The notes under the pieces were generated by a model, which searched no databases, was not told where the DNA came from, and saw only the letters and a list, made by a program, of their open reading frames with translations. A stretch of DNA of 57,687 nt from Bacillus sp. AFS037270 (lineage in GTDB: Bacteria; Bacillota; Bacilli; Bacillales_B; DSM-18226), in contig NZ_NUNF01000037.1 of NCBI RefSeq assembly GCF_002585305.1, forward strand, positions 1-57,687. Direction: 5' to 3'. Made by a program: the position numbers and the translations under genes. This document shows, piece by piece, positions 7,899 to 16,616 of this stretch (the stretch's first letter is position 1; every line of letters begins with the position of its first letter).

Positions 7899-8339
7899 TT
7901 AATAGTTTTTTTGTAGCATTTTATCTAATTCACGGACTTTATCATAGGAATTTACTAATTTTTCTGGTACCAAGGTTCTGCCAAAATCCCAGGCATTGGA
8001 TTCTATTTTGGCTAGAAGCTGTGCTTTTTTTTCATCCCCGAAATACTTTAAAACCCTTAAATCATGTTTGTTGTTCTTAAAAGCTAAATAATATCCGAGC
8101 TGATGATAGAGAATAAGTTTTACACAGTCTTCATCTGTCTCTTTGATCTTAAAGTTAATATTAGCTATGTATCCATTAATCTGTAAATAGTTAAACTTAA
8201 TCGTAGTATTTGATACGTTAAAACTCATAGGTGCGGGTAGGTTATTGTTAAATTCATAATCAACAGTTAATTTGTGTTCTTGCAATGTATTTTCAATTAT
8301 TTTTTCAATATCTCTTATATAAAGCATCTTATCGATCAC
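7899..8339 (-). CDS. Small protein resembling a degenerate ImmA/IrrE-type metalloprotease
   Basis: 146-aa soluble protein that I do not firmly recognise. Residues around 90-125 read LYHQLGYYL, then about 30 residues later ESNAWDFGRTLVP. This is the layout of ImmA/IrrE zinc peptidases (HELGHxL followed by ExxAxxFAxxLLxP), but the second residue is Gln instead of the catalytic Glu and the second zinc His is Tyr. If the relationship is real, it is probably catalytically dead. The start is uncertain: GTG at 8339 is in frame, with ATG four codons inside; an AAGGAG motif lies 16 nt upstream of the GTG. It stands alone and converges on the glycosylation operon. Confidence 0.6.
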   Translation of the reverse strand: MIDKMLYIRDIEKIIENTLQEHKLTVDYEFNNNLPAPMSFNVSNTTIKFNYLQINGYIANINFKIKETDEDCVKLILYHQLGYYLAFKNNKHDLRVLKYFGDEKKAQLLAKIESNAWDFGRTLVPEKLVNSYDKVRELDKMLQKNY

Positions 8340-8589
8340 GGCCTTTCAAAATCTTCTCCTTTTTATTTTTCAGAAATGATAGTGAAAAGTAAATCCTACT
8401 ATTTTCCTTTATACTTTTTTCTAGCGCGTATGAGCTGAATAACTTAAATAACTAAAAAAGGTTTACCTGTAATTTATTTAAAAGATTTTCTATCTGAATC
8501 CACTATATCTTTTATAGGCAGGACTATGGAATGATTTTGCAGTATATGATTTTTTACCTATTTTTTTAAATATTTAATATTTTCAGAAA

Positions 8590-8603
8590 TGTAAGTGTTT
8601 ACA
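8590..8603. promoter_or_regulatory. cre-like palindrome upstream of the ROK repressor
   Basis: TGTAAGTGTTTACA matches the CcpA cre consensus at all but one position (T in place of the central C). It lies in the AT-rich leader of the ROK gene. Weak on its own, but a perfect cre precedes the next gene. Confidence 0.35.
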
Positions 8604-8631
8604 ATTTATGAAATGCCGTTTATTATACTTA

Positions 8632-8741
8632 ATAAAGACACTGGAAAAAGAATCCTTACCAAACTTTTCATAAATTTAGCGAATATGAGCGTAAATTTTA
8701 CAAAAATTTTTAAAAACTTTATAAAGACACTGGAAAAAGAA
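8632..8741 (+). repeat. 21-bp direct repeat in the ROK-gene leader
   Basis: An identical 21-bp sequence containing AAAGACACTGGAAAAAGAA occurs at 8632-8652 and 8721-8741, starts 89 bp apart. Between the copies lies an imperfect inverted AAATTTA/TAAATTT pair. The whole leader 8340-8768 is AT-rich and holds no gene. The copies could be operator half-sites for autoregulation, or the product of a small duplication. Confidence 0.7.
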
Positions 8742-8768
8742 ATTCTGGGAGAGTCAGAGGTGTAGAAG

Positions 8769-9974
8769 ATGCGCAGAACCGGCGATTTAAAACTCATGCA
8801 AGAACTGAATAGGTCAATCATTCTGGACACGATTCGAAAACATGGACCTATTTCGAGAAGTGACATCGCAAAGTTAATTAACATAAGTCCAACCACAGTA
8901 ACTTCTGCAGTGAACGAACTTATTCATGAAGGGGTTGTGCGTGAAGATGGGATTGGTACTTCCAATGGAGGAAGGAAGCCGGTATTACTTCGGTTCGATC
9001 CCAATACCAGATATGTCATTGGCGTGTCGATTTCGAATTCGTTTATTAAAATTTCTGAGATGAATTTGGAAGGCAGCATTTTACGAAAGGAAATCCATTC
9101 TACCAATTATCAACAAGGGGAAGAAATCATTAGCCTGACCTTACAAATTATTGAACACTTTCTCCAGTCAAAGGAAAATCTCGAGGGGTGTGAAGGAGTC
9201 TCCATCATCACACCAGGAATTGTGGATGCGGGAAAGGGAATTGTCTCCTACAATACCAAACTAAAACTCTACGATGTTCCTTTAAAGGAAATGGTTGAAC
9301 AACAATTTGGTCTGCCGACCTATTTAGACAATGATACCAATGCCTTTGTATTGGCAGAAAATTACTTTGGCTCCTTCGGTCAGTATAAAGATTTGGTTTA
9401 TATCACGATTGGTGATGGCGTCGGATCGGGAATCATGGTGAATGGAAAAATTATCCGTGGATATAAAGGCAGTTCAGGAGAGCTTGGTCATACCACGATT
9501 GTAAAGGGAGGCCTGAAATGCGAATGCGGAAATGAAGGATGTTTAGAGAATTATGTGAATTGGCCGGCCATTTACTCCAAAATTGTGACAGCCCTGATGA
9601 GCCGGGGGAAGGAAACCATCATTAAGGATCTGGTCGGAGAGGATCTGAATCGGATTACGCCAGAGATATTTGTACGAGCATTAAATGAGGGAGACTCTTT
9701 ATGTCTTCAAATTATGGACGAAATCGTGTCTCATCTATCTTCAGGTATTATTAATACCATTCACTTGCTAAACCCAGAAGTCATTATTCTAAGCGGTGAA
9801 ATCGTCCAGGAAAATGATTTATTTGTGAACTTGCTCAAAAACTATGTATCCAAGCAAGTCATCCCGATTCTGAGAGAAGAGGTCAATATTCAACCAACCT
9901 CCCTTGGGGCCGATTTTGAAATGCTCGGAGCAGCAGCTGTCATATTACAAGAAAAATATCAATTTACCATTTAA
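8769..9974 (+). CDS. ROK-family transcriptional repressor (XylR/NagC type)
   Basis: 401-aa regulator with an N-terminal winged helix-turn-helix (about 15-65, GPISRSDIAKLINISPTTVT) followed by a ROK sugar-binding domain. The zinc motif CECGNEGCLE is intact. The phosphate-binding motif expected of ROK kinases (DIGGTK) is replaced by VSISNSFIK, so it should bind sugar without phosphorylating it. The ribosome-binding site AGAGGTG precedes the ATG. It sits first in the carbohydrate region and most likely represses the ABC/kinase/dehydrogenase genes to its right; an inverted repeat at 10028-10050 is a candidate operator. Confidence 0.92.
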   Translation: MRRTGDLKLMQELNRSIILDTIRKHGPISRSDIAKLINISPTTVTSAVNELIHEGVVREDGIGTSNGGRKPVLLRFDPNTRYVIGVSISNSFIKISEMNLEGSILRKEIHSTNYQQGEEIISLTLQIIEHFLQSKENLEGCEGVSIITPGIVDAGKGIVSYNTKLKLYDVPLKEMVEQQFGLPTYLDNDTNAFVLAENYFGSFGQYKDLVYITIGDGVGSGIMVNGKIIRGYKGSSGELGHTTIVKGGLKCECGNEGCLENYVNWPAIYSKIVTALMSRGKETIIKDLVGEDLNRITPEIFVRALNEGDSLCLQIMDEIVSHLSSGIINTIHLLNPEVIILSGEIVQENDLFVNLLKNYVSKQVIPILREEVNIQPTSLGADFEMLGAAAVILQEKYQFTI

Positions 9975-10027
9975 TCGCCTATATGTAGGCTGCATTTTAG
10001 GAGGTGATGCAAGATATAAAAAAACTT

Positions 10028-10050
10028 GCTACATAGGTCCCTTATGTAGC
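10028..10050. promoter_or_regulatory. Inverted repeat, candidate ROK operator
   Basis: GCTACATA and TATGTAGC form perfect 8-bp arms around a 7-bp centre. It lies 13 bp before the cre site and about 100 bp before the binding-protein gene. A smaller hairpin GCCTA/TAGGC lies just after the ROK stop codon. Confidence 0.5.
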
Positions 10051-10062
10051 TACACGACAACA

Positions 10063-10076
10063 TGAAAACGCTAACA
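10063..10076 (+). promoter_or_regulatory. cre site (CcpA operator)
   Basis: TGAAAACGCTAACA fits the Bacillus cre consensus TGWAARCGYTWNCW at every position. It lies 73 bp upstream of the binding-protein start, so carbon catabolite repression of module 1 is expected. Confidence 0.75.
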
Positions 10077-10148
10077 ATTTTTATAGACTTCTAGGTTTTA
10101 CAATCTTTAATAGTTTCATAAGGACCAAATGATACGAGGGGGAGAAAA

Positions 10149-11414
10149 ATGAAAAAGATGAGGTTTCTGGTTCACCTATTGTTAATCATTGCCGTTGTTG
10201 CTATGTCTGCCTGCTCCACACAGCAGAGCAGCGGGAAAGAAAAGAAGACGATTGAAGTTGCTTTATGGGATAAAAATGTTAGTCCTGCAGTAGATAAATC
10301 AATCGAGGCATTTAAGAAACAACATCCTGATATCAAGGTCAATGTCACCTATACACCTTGGGAAGATTATTGGACCAAACTGAAAACAAGTATCGGAGGC
10401 GGAAAAGGTCCGGATGTTTTCTGGATGAATGGACCGAACTTCTATCAATATACTTCCTCTGGATTTATCAAGGATTTGGAACCTTTTATTAAAAATGATA
10501 GTGAGTATAAAAAGGATAAATATTTCCCAGCTGTTGTGGATTTATATACTTATCAAGGCAAGCTTTTTGCTGCTCCTTATTTTATCGACTCTGTCGGACT
10601 ATATTACAACAAAAAGCTTTTCGATGATGCAGGTGTTCCATACCCAGATGAAAACTGGACCTGGGATGATATTGAAAAGGTTGGCCAGAAGCTAACGAAT
10701 AAAGAAAAGGGTATTTATGGGTTTTCCGCTGATATCAAGCAAAGCCAATCCGTTTATTACGACCTTATGCACCAGGCAGGAGGATACGTTATCAGCGAGG
10801 ATAAAAAGAAGTCAGGATTTGATTCTCCAGAATCGAAAGAGGCCTTTCATTTTATCAAGAAGTTAATTGACAAGGGAATCTCGCCTTCAGCGAAAACGGT
10901 TATGGAGACAGAAGGAAAGCAGCTGTTCCTATCCGGAAAAGTGGCCATGATTCCTGCGATTTCAGTCAGTGCAGGCGAATTTCAAGGTGTACTCGGTGAT
11001 AAATTAGGGGTCGCTCCACTTCCTAAAGGCAAACAAAAGGCTTCCATTGTTCACGGAATTGGCTGGGCGATGAATGCAAAAACCCAAAATGATAAAGTTG
11101 CTTGGGATTTAATCAAAGCCTTATCTGGTGAAGAAGGGGAAAAAGTGATTGCTGAAACAGGATTCTCGATTCCTGCTGATAAAAGTATCAGTGATATTTG
11201 GCTTAAGTCCATTCCTTCCTTAAATTTAAAAGTATTCCTTGATGCTCAGGAATACGGGGTTCCATATCCAGTCTCCAAAAATACTGCTGAGTGGCAGGAT
11301 GTAGAGACGAAAGAAATTCAAAGCGCCTTTTTGGGACAAAAGCCGATCGATGAAGCATTGGATACGATTGCGAAAAAGATGAATGACATTCTTGCCAAAG
11401 AGAATTCGAAGTAA
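10149..11414 (+). CDS. Sugar ABC transporter substrate-binding lipoprotein (module 1)
   Basis: 421-aa extracellular solute-binding protein of family 1 (MalE/MsmE-like). A signal peptide ends in the lipobox MSAC with lipidated Cys at residue 22. The mature part has typical motifs: VDKSIEAFKKQHPDIKV near the start, GPDVFWMNGP, and LYYNKKLFDDAGV. A GAGGGGGAG ribosome-binding site precedes the ATG. It is the first gene after the cre and inverted repeat, followed by two permeases, so it delivers an oligosaccharide, glycoside or cyclitol to them. Substrate not evident. Confidence 0.92.
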   Translation: MKKMRFLVHLLLIIAVVAMSACSTQQSSGKEKKTIEVALWDKNVSPAVDKSIEAFKKQHPDIKVNVTYTPWEDYWTKLKTSIGGGKGPDVFWMNGPNFYQYTSSGFIKDLEPFIKNDSEYKKDKYFPAVVDLYTYQGKLFAAPYFIDSVGLYYNKKLFDDAGVPYPDENWTWDDIEKVGQKLTNKEKGIYGFSADIKQSQSVYYDLMHQAGGYVISEDKKKSGFDSPESKEAFHFIKKLIDKGISPSAKTVMETEGKQLFLSGKVAMIPAISVSAGEFQGVLGDKLGVAPLPKGKQKASIVHGIGWAMNAKTQNDKVAWDLIKALSGEEGEKVIAETGFSIPADKSISDIWLKSIPSLNLKVFLDAQEYGVPYPVSKNTAEWQDVETKEIQSAFLGQKPIDEALDTIAKKMNDILAKENSK

Positions 11415-11468
11415 ACCAGATTGCCTAAATGAATAGTTAAACAGACTGTGTGGTAGTCTGTTTGACTA

Positions 11469-12434
11469 TTGAAAGGAGAGATGATGTTGACCAACTTTTC
11501 TTCGACTATTGAAAAGAACAAAACCCAAATTGTTGCTGTAAAGCAAAAAAAGAAAAGGTTAAATAAGGAAGCTATTTACGCTCTGTTGTTCATTGCTCCT
11601 ACTTTTTTAGGACTTCTTATCTTTTATATGCTGCCTGCCGTTGCATCCTTTGTCTTATCGTTTGCAAGCTGGGATGGCTTTACAGCACCGGTATTTGTAG
11701 GATTTGAAAATATTCGGACTTTATTTGTGGATCCAACCTTTCAGAGGTCCATCATCAATACGATCGTCTTTACCCTTGTGTCGGTCCCTTTATCCGTAGT
11801 GATTGCCACCCTTGTGTCCCTTATGCTGAACCAAAAGATCAAGGGAATGGTGCTTTACAGGACCTTGTACTTTTTACCGGTTGTTACCATGCCAGTCGCA
11901 GTGGGTATGGTTTGGAAATGGCTTTATAACACGGATTACGGCCTAATTAATTATCTTTTAGGTGTATTCCATCTACCTCAGCCATCATGGCTATTCGACC
12001 CAAAAATTGCCTTGTTTTCAGTCATTCTTGTCTATGTATGGATGACGATCGGCAATAATGTCATTCTATTGCTTGCAGGACTTCAGGGAGTTTCAAAGTC
12101 CTACTATGAAGCAGCCCAGATTGACGGTGCTTCGAAGTTCAGACAATTCTTAAACATTACATTGCCTTTGATTACGCCTACCCTGTTTTTTGTATTTATC
12201 ACTTCTATGATTAGTTCCCTGCAGATGTTTGATTTGATCTTTGTCATGATTGGCGACAACAATGCGTTATTGGATCCACTCCGAACCATTGTATTTGGAG
12301 TCTATGAATCTGGATTCAAATACTCACAAATGGGAATTGCCTCGGCCCAGGCTTTTCTGTTATTTTTAGCCATTTTAGCCATTACGATCATCCAATTCAT
12401 CTACCAAAAGAAATGGGTTCATTATGATTCCTAG
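11469..12434 (+). CDS. Sugar ABC transporter permease, MalF/LacF type (module 1)
   Basis: 321-aa inner-membrane permease with six hydrophobic helices. The ATPase-docking EAA loop reads YYEAAQIDGASKFRQFLNIT, then LPLITPT. The start at 11469 is an ATG that follows AAAGGAGAG; a TTG six bases later is also possible. It is followed by its partner permease after 17 bp. No ATP-binding subunit is encoded nearby, as is common for CUT1 importers in Bacillus that share the MsmX ATPase. Confidence 0.93.
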   Translation: MKGEMMLTNFSSTIEKNKTQIVAVKQKKKRLNKEAIYALLFIAPTFLGLLIFYMLPAVASFVLSFASWDGFTAPVFVGFENIRTLFVDPTFQRSIINTIVFTLVSVPLSVVIATLVSLMLNQKIKGMVLYRTLYFLPVVTMPVAVGMVWKWLYNTDYGLINYLLGVFHLPQPSWLFDPKIALFSVILVYVWMTIGNNVILLLAGLQGVSKSYYEAAQIDGASKFRQFLNITLPLITPTLFFVFITSMISSLQMFDLIFVMIGDNNALLDPLRTIVFGVYESGFKYSQMGIASAQAFLLFLAILAITIIQFIYQKKWVHYDS

Positions 12435-12451
12435 TAAGGGGGTGCAAAGAA

Positions 12452-13267
12452 TTGAAAGAAAAGAAGCTTTTTAGTCATATTTTGCTGATCATTGGTGCCG
12501 CGATTATGATCATGCCATTTTTGTGGATGATTTCGACATCCTTGAAATCCTACGGTGAGTCCATGCAGGTACCGCCATCGATTATCCCGAAGGAATGGCA
12601 TTTTGATAATTTCGTAAAGGTTTTCCAAGACGTTGATTTCCTAAACTACTACATTAACACCATGATCGTAACCGTTGGCCGGACTCTTGCCCAGTTATTT
12701 CTATGTTCTATGGCGGCATTCGCCTTCGCACGCATGAAATTTCCATTTAAAAATGTCATTTTCATTGTGATTCTGTCTGTTTTGATGGTTCCACCACAAG
12801 TCATTTTAATCCCGAACTACGCGATTATGACGAAGCTGGGATGGATTGATACGTTTTATGCCTTAATCGTTCCTGGAATCTTCAGTGCATTTGGAGTCTT
12901 CTTGCTTCGACAATTCTTTATGGGGATCCCGAAAGAATTAGATGAGGCAGCGATTATCGATGGGTGTTCCTGGTGGGGCATTTATTGGAGGGTGCTGCTG
13001 CCGAATGCTACACCTGCCCTGATTGCTCTCGGTATTTTTACAGCCCTTGCATCATGGAACGATTTTCTGTGGCCGTTAATTATGACAAACTCTGAGAATA
13101 TGAGAGTCCTGTCTATTGGGATTGCTTCCTTCCAAGGCCAGTATTCCACGAATTATCCATTGCTTATGGCAGGAGCCCTGTTATCTACAATTCCGATGAT
13201 TGTTATGTTTATCTTTTTACAGAAACACCTGATTGCCGGTATTTCGTTAAGCGGTGTCCGGAAGTAG
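12452..13267 (+). CDS. Sugar ABC transporter permease, MalG/AraQ type (module 1)
   Basis: 271-aa partner permease with about six helices and the EAA loop LDEAAIIDGCSWWGIYWRV followed by LPNATP. The start is TTG at 12452 with AAGGGGGTG upstream. It completes the membrane channel of the module-1 importer. Confidence 0.93.
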   Translation: MKEKKLFSHILLIIGAAIMIMPFLWMISTSLKSYGESMQVPPSIIPKEWHFDNFVKVFQDVDFLNYYINTMIVTVGRTLAQLFLCSMAAFAFARMKFPFKNVIFIVILSVLMVPPQVILIPNYAIMTKLGWIDTFYALIVPGIFSAFGVFLLRQFFMGIPKELDEAAIIDGCSWWGIYWRVLLPNATPALIALGIFTALASWNDFLWPLIMTNSENMRVLSIGIASFQGQYSTNYPLLMAGALLSTIPMIVMFIFLQKHLIAGISLSGVRK

Positions 13268-13302
13268 ATGATTGTTTCGAATAATAGCAAGGAGGGGCAT
13301 AT

Positions 13303-14280
13303 GTGAAAGAAACGGAAGAATTTGCCATCGGTTTAGATATTGGAGGGACGAAAATCCTTTCCGCACTAGTTTCTGAGAAAGGAGAAGTCGTTTCAAAAAT
13401 CCAGTACGACACAATGGGAGGAAGGGCAAATTTCACTGATCAAATTAACTTTGCGATTGAATCCCTCCTAGAAAAAGAAGACATCAAGATGAATCGAATT
13501 AAAGGAATTGGCATCGCTACAGCCGGGGTGATCGATTCAAAAAAGAAAGAGATTCTTTATGCAAGCAATCTAAATTTGGAGAATTTTCCAATTGGGAGAG
13601 TGCTAGAAAAGAAGTTTGGTCTTCCTGTTCAGCTTTATAACGATGCCAATGCGGCAGCAGTAGGTGAATGGCTGTGGGGTGGTGGAAAAGGAAAACACAA
13701 TCTCATCTACATAACTGTCAGTACTGGGATTGGGGCAGGAATCATCAGCAACGATAGTCTTTTAACAGGAAGTCATGATAGCGCCGGAGAATTTGGGCAC
13801 ATCTCTATTAATTTGAATGGCCCCCATTGTCGTTGTGGCAATAAAGGATGTTTAGAGAACTACGCATCAGGAACTGCGATTGCCGCAATTGCCCGGGAAC
13901 GGCTTGAAACTGGCGAAGTCAATCCTTACTTTTCCGCTACAATTGATAAGTTAACCGCCGTAGATATTTGTACGGCAGCCAAAATGGGCGATTCCTTTTC
14001 GATTGGATTACTTGAGGAAGTTGGGGAATATCTTGGGTTAGGAATTATTAATCTGATCCATCTTTTTAATACAGAAGCGGTGATTTTGGGCGGGGGTGTG
14101 ATGAACGAATCAGAATTAATCCTCCCATCGATCCGAAGTACCGTGCATAAGCATGGCATTCAAAGTATGGTTGAACAGGTAAAAATCGAGAAAGCAAGTC
14201 TTGGCCGCTACGCATGTGTAGTGGGGGCAACCGGTTTGTTTTTTTGCAAGGTCGATGAACTAGCGGCGCTGCCTAATTAG
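13303..14280 (+). CDS. ROK-family sugar kinase (glucokinase/fructokinase-like)
   Basis: 325-aa kinase expected to phosphorylate the imported or processed sugar. Unlike the ROK repressor at 8769 it keeps the phosphate motif GLDIGGTK at the N-terminus, the catalytic NDANAAAVGE, and the zinc motif CRCGNKGCLE after EFGH. It has no helix-turn-helix. The start is GTG at 13303, preceded by AAGGAGGGG. It follows the permeases and precedes two oxidoreductases, so phosphorylation may be the last step of a pathway that first oxidises and later restores the sugar. Confidence 0.93.
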   Translation: MKETEEFAIGLDIGGTKILSALVSEKGEVVSKIQYDTMGGRANFTDQINFAIESLLEKEDIKMNRIKGIGIATAGVIDSKKKEILYASNLNLENFPIGRVLEKKFGLPVQLYNDANAAAVGEWLWGGGKGKHNLIYITVSTGIGAGIISNDSLLTGSHDSAGEFGHISINLNGPHCRCGNKGCLENYASGTAIAAIARERLETGEVNPYFSATIDKLTAVDICTAAKMGDSFSIGLLEEVGEYLGLGIINLIHLFNTEAVILGGGVMNESELILPSIRSTVHKHGIQSMVEQVKIEKASLGRYACVVGATGLFFCKVDELAALPN

Positions 14281-14319
14281 ATTTGTGGATGTTTCCAATC
14301 TTATAAAACTAAGGGAGAG

Positions 14320-15345
14320 ATGACAGTGTTACATGTTCTATTAATTGGGGCTGGCACGATGGGAAATGTGCATGGTGAAGCCTTTGCCAAAATGGAAAAT
14401 GCTTTTCTTGCTGGAATCGTCGATAAAAATTTGGATAAAGCCAAGAAGCTGGCTGAAAAATTACAAACAACAGCGTTCCAAACATTCGAAGAAGCAACCG
14501 AAAAATTGGAAAAAGTTGATGTCGTTTCGATCTGTTTACCTACTCCTTTTCATAAGCCTTTTTTGAAAAAAGCTGCCGATCAAGGGGTAGATGTCATTTG
14601 TGAAAAGCCCCTTGCCAGGAACCTGGATGATGCCATAGAAATGATTGAGTATTGCAAGGAAAAAGACGTAAAGCTATTTGTTGGTCATGTCGTGCGATTC
14701 TTTCCTGAGTATGTACGTGCCAAAAAGATTATTGAGGAAGGAACAATCGGAAACACAGCCGTTGTCCGTACCTATAGAGGGGGAGGATTTCCGAACGGAT
14801 CAGATGACTGGTATGCAGATTATGAAAAAAGTGGCGGATTGGTGTTAGATATGATTATCCACGATTTTGACTTCCTGAGATGGTGTTTTGGGGAAGTGGA
14901 GCGTGTCTATGCTAAAAGCATCAAAGATGGAAATCTAAAGCGAATTGATTATTCGTTGGTGACTCTTCGCTTTAAAAACGGCGTTATCGCCCATGTAGAA
15001 GGATCCTGGGCCCATCAAGCGTTCACAACCCGATTTGAATTTGCGGGTCAAAGCGGAATTATTGATCATGACAGCTCCAAGTCTGTTCCAGTGGTATTTG
15101 AAGGCAGAAAGAAACATACGGCTGGCGGTGGCGTAGCCGTTCCGGAAAGTCCGTTAAAGCACAACCCTTATTTCGTTGAATTAGACCATTTTATTCATTG
15201 CATTGAAACCGGTAAGGACCCGATTGTCACAGCAGAAGATGCATATAAAGCCATGGAAATTGCTCTTTCTGCACTTAAATCGATTGAAACCGGCAGAGAG
15301 GTTGTCATAAATGAAAATCAAAAAGAGGAGGCACAAATCCGATGA
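14320..15345 (+). CDS. Gfo/Idh/MocA oxidoreductase A1 (module 1)
   Basis: 341-aa NAD(P)-dependent sugar or cyclitol dehydrogenase. The Rossmann motif GAGTMGNVH is canonical, CEKPL supplies the catalytic Lys, and the substrate-binding segment reads GGLVLDMIIHDFDFLRW with the conserved Asp and His. The ATG at 14320 has GGGAGAG close upstream; GTG 14326 is an alternative with better spacing. It overlaps the next gene by four bases (ATGA). Its closest relative in the window is the enzyme at 18509 (same FVGH...RFFPEY and FGEVERV motifs), so the pair arose by duplication. Confidence 0.92.
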   Translation: MTVLHVLLIGAGTMGNVHGEAFAKMENAFLAGIVDKNLDKAKKLAEKLQTTAFQTFEEATEKLEKVDVVSICLPTPFHKPFLKKAADQGVDVICEKPLARNLDDAIEMIEYCKEKDVKLFVGHVVRFFPEYVRAKKIIEEGTIGNTAVVRTYRGGGFPNGSDDWYADYEKSGGLVLDMIIHDFDFLRWCFGEVERVYAKSIKDGNLKRIDYSLVTLRFKNGVIAHVEGSWAHQAFTTRFEFAGQSGIIDHDSSKSVPVVFEGRKKHTAGGGVAVPESPLKHNPYFVELDHFIHCIETGKDPIVTAEDAYKAMEIALSALKSIETGREVVINENQKEEAQIR

Positions 15346-16313
15346 AGGTAGGGATTATCAGTTTTGCTCATGGTCATGCAAATAGTTACGCCGATGCATT
15401 AACCAAGATCGACGGGGTTCAATTGGTGGGAATTGCAGATGACGATGAAAATCGTGGAACAAAGGCAGCCGAAAGCTATCATACTCAATATTTTAGCAGT
15501 TATCAAGAGTTACTCAAGCAGGATATAGATGCGGTGATCATCACGTCTGAGAATAGCAAACACCGCGAACATGTCGTGGCTGCAGCAAAGGCTGGAAAAC
15601 ATATTTTGTGTGAAAAACCAATCGCATCGAAGCTGGAAGATGCCAAAGAGATGATCGAAGTATGTAAGCAGAATCAGGTCATTTTGCAAACTGCCTTCCC
15701 GGTGCGCTTTAACTCAGCGATTCTTCGCGCCAAAAAGATGATCGAAAATGGGGATCTTGGGCAAATCCTCGCCATTAAAGGCACAAATCGCGGCACAAAT
15801 CCCGGCGGATGGTTTGTCGATCCAGCCTTATCAGGGGGCGGAGCTGTCATTGACCATACCGTCCATGTTGTCGACATCATGAGGTGGTTCATGGGTTCCG
15901 AGCCAAGGGAAGTGTATGCAGAAATTGATAATTCCATCTCACCTTATACAATCGACGATTGTGGCGTCCTCACCATTGAGTTCGATAATGATGTATTTTC
16001 CACTCTGGATTGCAGCTGGTCACGGAACGAAACCTATCCAACCTGGGGGGACGTGACGTTAGAAATTATCGGAAGTGAAGGAACCCTTAAGGTCGATGCG
16101 TTTGCCCAAAAATTGGATGTTTATGATAAGAGTGGTTCTCATTGGAATTATTGGGGCGATGACATGGATTTTGGATTGGTAAGTGACTTTTTGAATAGTG
16201 CTTTAACTGGGAAAGAACCATCGATCACAGGGATGGATGGATTGAAGGCACTAGAGGTTGCCTTAGCTGCCTATGAATCCGCCGAAAAACGGCAGCCTGT
16301 AAAGCTGAAGTAA
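15342..16313 (+). CDS. Gfo/Idh/MocA oxidoreductase A2, unusual nucleotide-binding loop (module 1)
   Basis: 323-aa member of the Gfo/Idh/MocA family, translationally coupled to A1. It lacks the usual GxGxxG; the first loop reads ISFAHGHANSYADAL. CEKPI and GGGAVIDHTVHVVDIMRW are intact, so a catalytic Lys and the Asp/His dyad are present. The paralogue at 19517 has the same replacement (ISFAHMHAFSYA), so this is a subfamily trait and not a lesion. Such proteins may bind NAD differently or act as a lyase/hydrolase on keto-sugars; this is inference. Confidence 0.9.
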   Translation: MKVGIISFAHGHANSYADALTKIDGVQLVGIADDDENRGTKAAESYHTQYFSSYQELLKQDIDAVIITSENSKHREHVVAAAKAGKHILCEKPIASKLEDAKEMIEVCKQNQVILQTAFPVRFNSAILRAKKMIENGDLGQILAIKGTNRGTNPGGWFVDPALSGGGAVIDHTVHVVDIMRWFMGSEPREVYAEIDNSISPYTIDDCGVLTIEFDNDVFSTLDCSWSRNETYPTWGDVTLEIIGSEGTLKVDAFAQKLDVYDKSGSHWNYWGDDMDFGLVSDFLNSALTGKEPSITGMDGLKALEVALAAYESAEKRQPVKLK

Positions 16314-16422
16314 AAGTTAGTGGGGAAAATCGGAAAGAGGTGGGGACAAATGCGAACTCTGCCAGGATCGATATCACAAACAACAACAATCGAGAAAAGA
16401 GTGAGAGTCTAATGCAGGGAAA

Positions 16423-16575
16423 TTAAAAACATCCGTTTTAGAGAATGTCATGGAAACTTTGTCAGAAGACTTACAGATTCATCCTCCTTCACTAGGAGAT
16501 GAGTTAGAAATAATTGGAGCCGCCTCGGTGTTATTGCAGGATAAATTTAATTTTTCTCTGCATAAGCTCTCTTAG
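16423..16575 (+). pseudogene. 3' stump of a second ROK repressor
   Basis: About 50 codons open to a TAG at 16573. The translation has LEIIGAASVLLQDKF near the end, aligning with FEMLGAAAVILQEKY at the end of the ROK repressor at 8769; IHPPSLG also matches IQPTSLG. There is no start codon or N-terminal part, and a TGA (16402-16404) lies shortly upstream. It is the last tenth of a lost regulator that probably once preceded module 2. The rest of 16314-16616 holds only a 20-codon frame (ATG at 16350) with a good ribosome-binding site that I cannot identify. Confidence 0.85.
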
Positions 16576-16616
16576 AATCACAAAAGACTTGGTTAAAAAA
16601 AGAAGGAGATGATTGC

